From positions 1-15,485 of the forward strand of contig JAOZKQ010000019.1 of the NCBI GenBank assembly GCA_029935275.1: a stretch of 15,485 nucleotides of DNA, given 5' to 3'. The stretch comes from Bacteroidales bacterium (GTDB lineage Bacteria; Bacteroidota; Bacteroidia; Bacteroidales; VadinHA17). Position numbers and translations under genes: made by a program. The notes below the pieces were generated by a model. It had not been told where the DNA came from and made no database searches. It was given only the letters and a program-made list of their open reading frames with translations. Positions 15,293-15,485 of the stretch are shown here, one piece after another; within the stretch, counting starts at the first letter, position 1, and each line of letters begins with the position of its first letter.

Positions 15293-15485
15293 TTAGTTCT
15301 TTTGATCAGGTGCTTGTCTGTTCGCCGGGACCATCAGGAATGTTGCTTTAGATTCTTCTTTTCTCAATAATCTTTCAATATTCTTTTGATGGGTAAATAA
15401 AAGAAGGATTGCAACCACCAGTGAGAAAACTACCATTGAAGGTGTGGTTGTATGAAAAATAAGGATTACAACAAAAGGAAAAGAA
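15293..15485 (-). CDS. plsY: acyl-phosphate:glycerol-3-phosphate acyltransferase, C-terminal part
   Basis: Only the last 64 codons are in the window; the gene continues past 15485. The visible part has two hydrophobic segments (SFPFVVILIF and MVVFSLVVAILLLF). The typical PlsY ending follows, with THQKNIERLLRKEES, corresponding to the conserved T-H-x-x-N-I-x-R-L family motif near the C-terminus. PlsY is an inner-membrane enzyme that transfers an acyl chain from acyl-phosphate to glycerol 3-phosphate, making lysophosphatidic acid in phospholipid synthesis. It extends about 20 residues past that motif. It is convergent with the R-M/RhuM operon. The active-site loops lie outside the window, so the call rests on the C-terminal motif and membrane pattern. 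Confidence 0.75.
   Translation of the reverse strand, partial: SFPFVVILIFHTTTPSMVVFSLVVAILLLFTHQKNIERLLRKEESKATFLMVPANRQAPDQKN

Overview
This window looks like a chromosomal segment of a member of the phylum Bacteroidota, probably from the Bacteroidales/Marinilabiliales side. The DNA is AT-rich and gene starts lack Shine-Dalgarno sequences. Several starts are preceded by the Bacteroidota-type -7 promoter element TAnnTTTG, and the exact octamer TACTTTTG occurs three times. The housekeeping genes include a BT_3928-type membrane protein next to tpiA, and folP followed by a CdaA-type diadenylate cyclase, both typical of this phylum.

Layout. Minus strand, left half (127-8204): tmk, a DoxX/MauE-like membrane protein (BT_3928 family), tpiA, then a 1501-residue exported protein of unknown function. 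A 635-bp gap before the last gene holds a striking cluster of four 13-nt hairpins. Plus strand (8275-10411): folP, divergent from tmk across a 70-bp gap, and cdaA. These two are separated by 442 bp that contain an approximately 150-bp MITE-like element bounded by imperfect inverted repeats. A near-identical copy of one end of that element lies at 114-133, overlapping the stop codon of the 1501-residue gene.

Accessory part (about 10.7-15.1 kb). A type IIG-like restriction-modification fusion protein (nuclease, adenine methyltransferase and specificity regions in one chain of 1010 residues) is followed 13 bp later by a RhuM-family gene. The pair is bracketed by matching inverted sequences (10719-10735 and 15097-15113) with no transposase or integrase inside, which suggests a self-contained defence cassette. 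An 86-bp nested palindrome at its left end overlaps the promoter of the R-M gene. Just outside the right end is a well-formed promoter followed only by a 22-codon ORF, which may be the scar of a displaced gene. The window ends in the C-terminal part of a minus-strand plsY (acyl-phosphate:glycerol-3-phosphate acyltransferase).

The core genes serve nucleotide supply (dTTP), folate synthesis, glycolysis, c-di-AMP signalling and phospholipid synthesis. They do not form one pathway. The most interesting material is the R-M/RhuM cassette with its ends and the two structured non-coding repeats.
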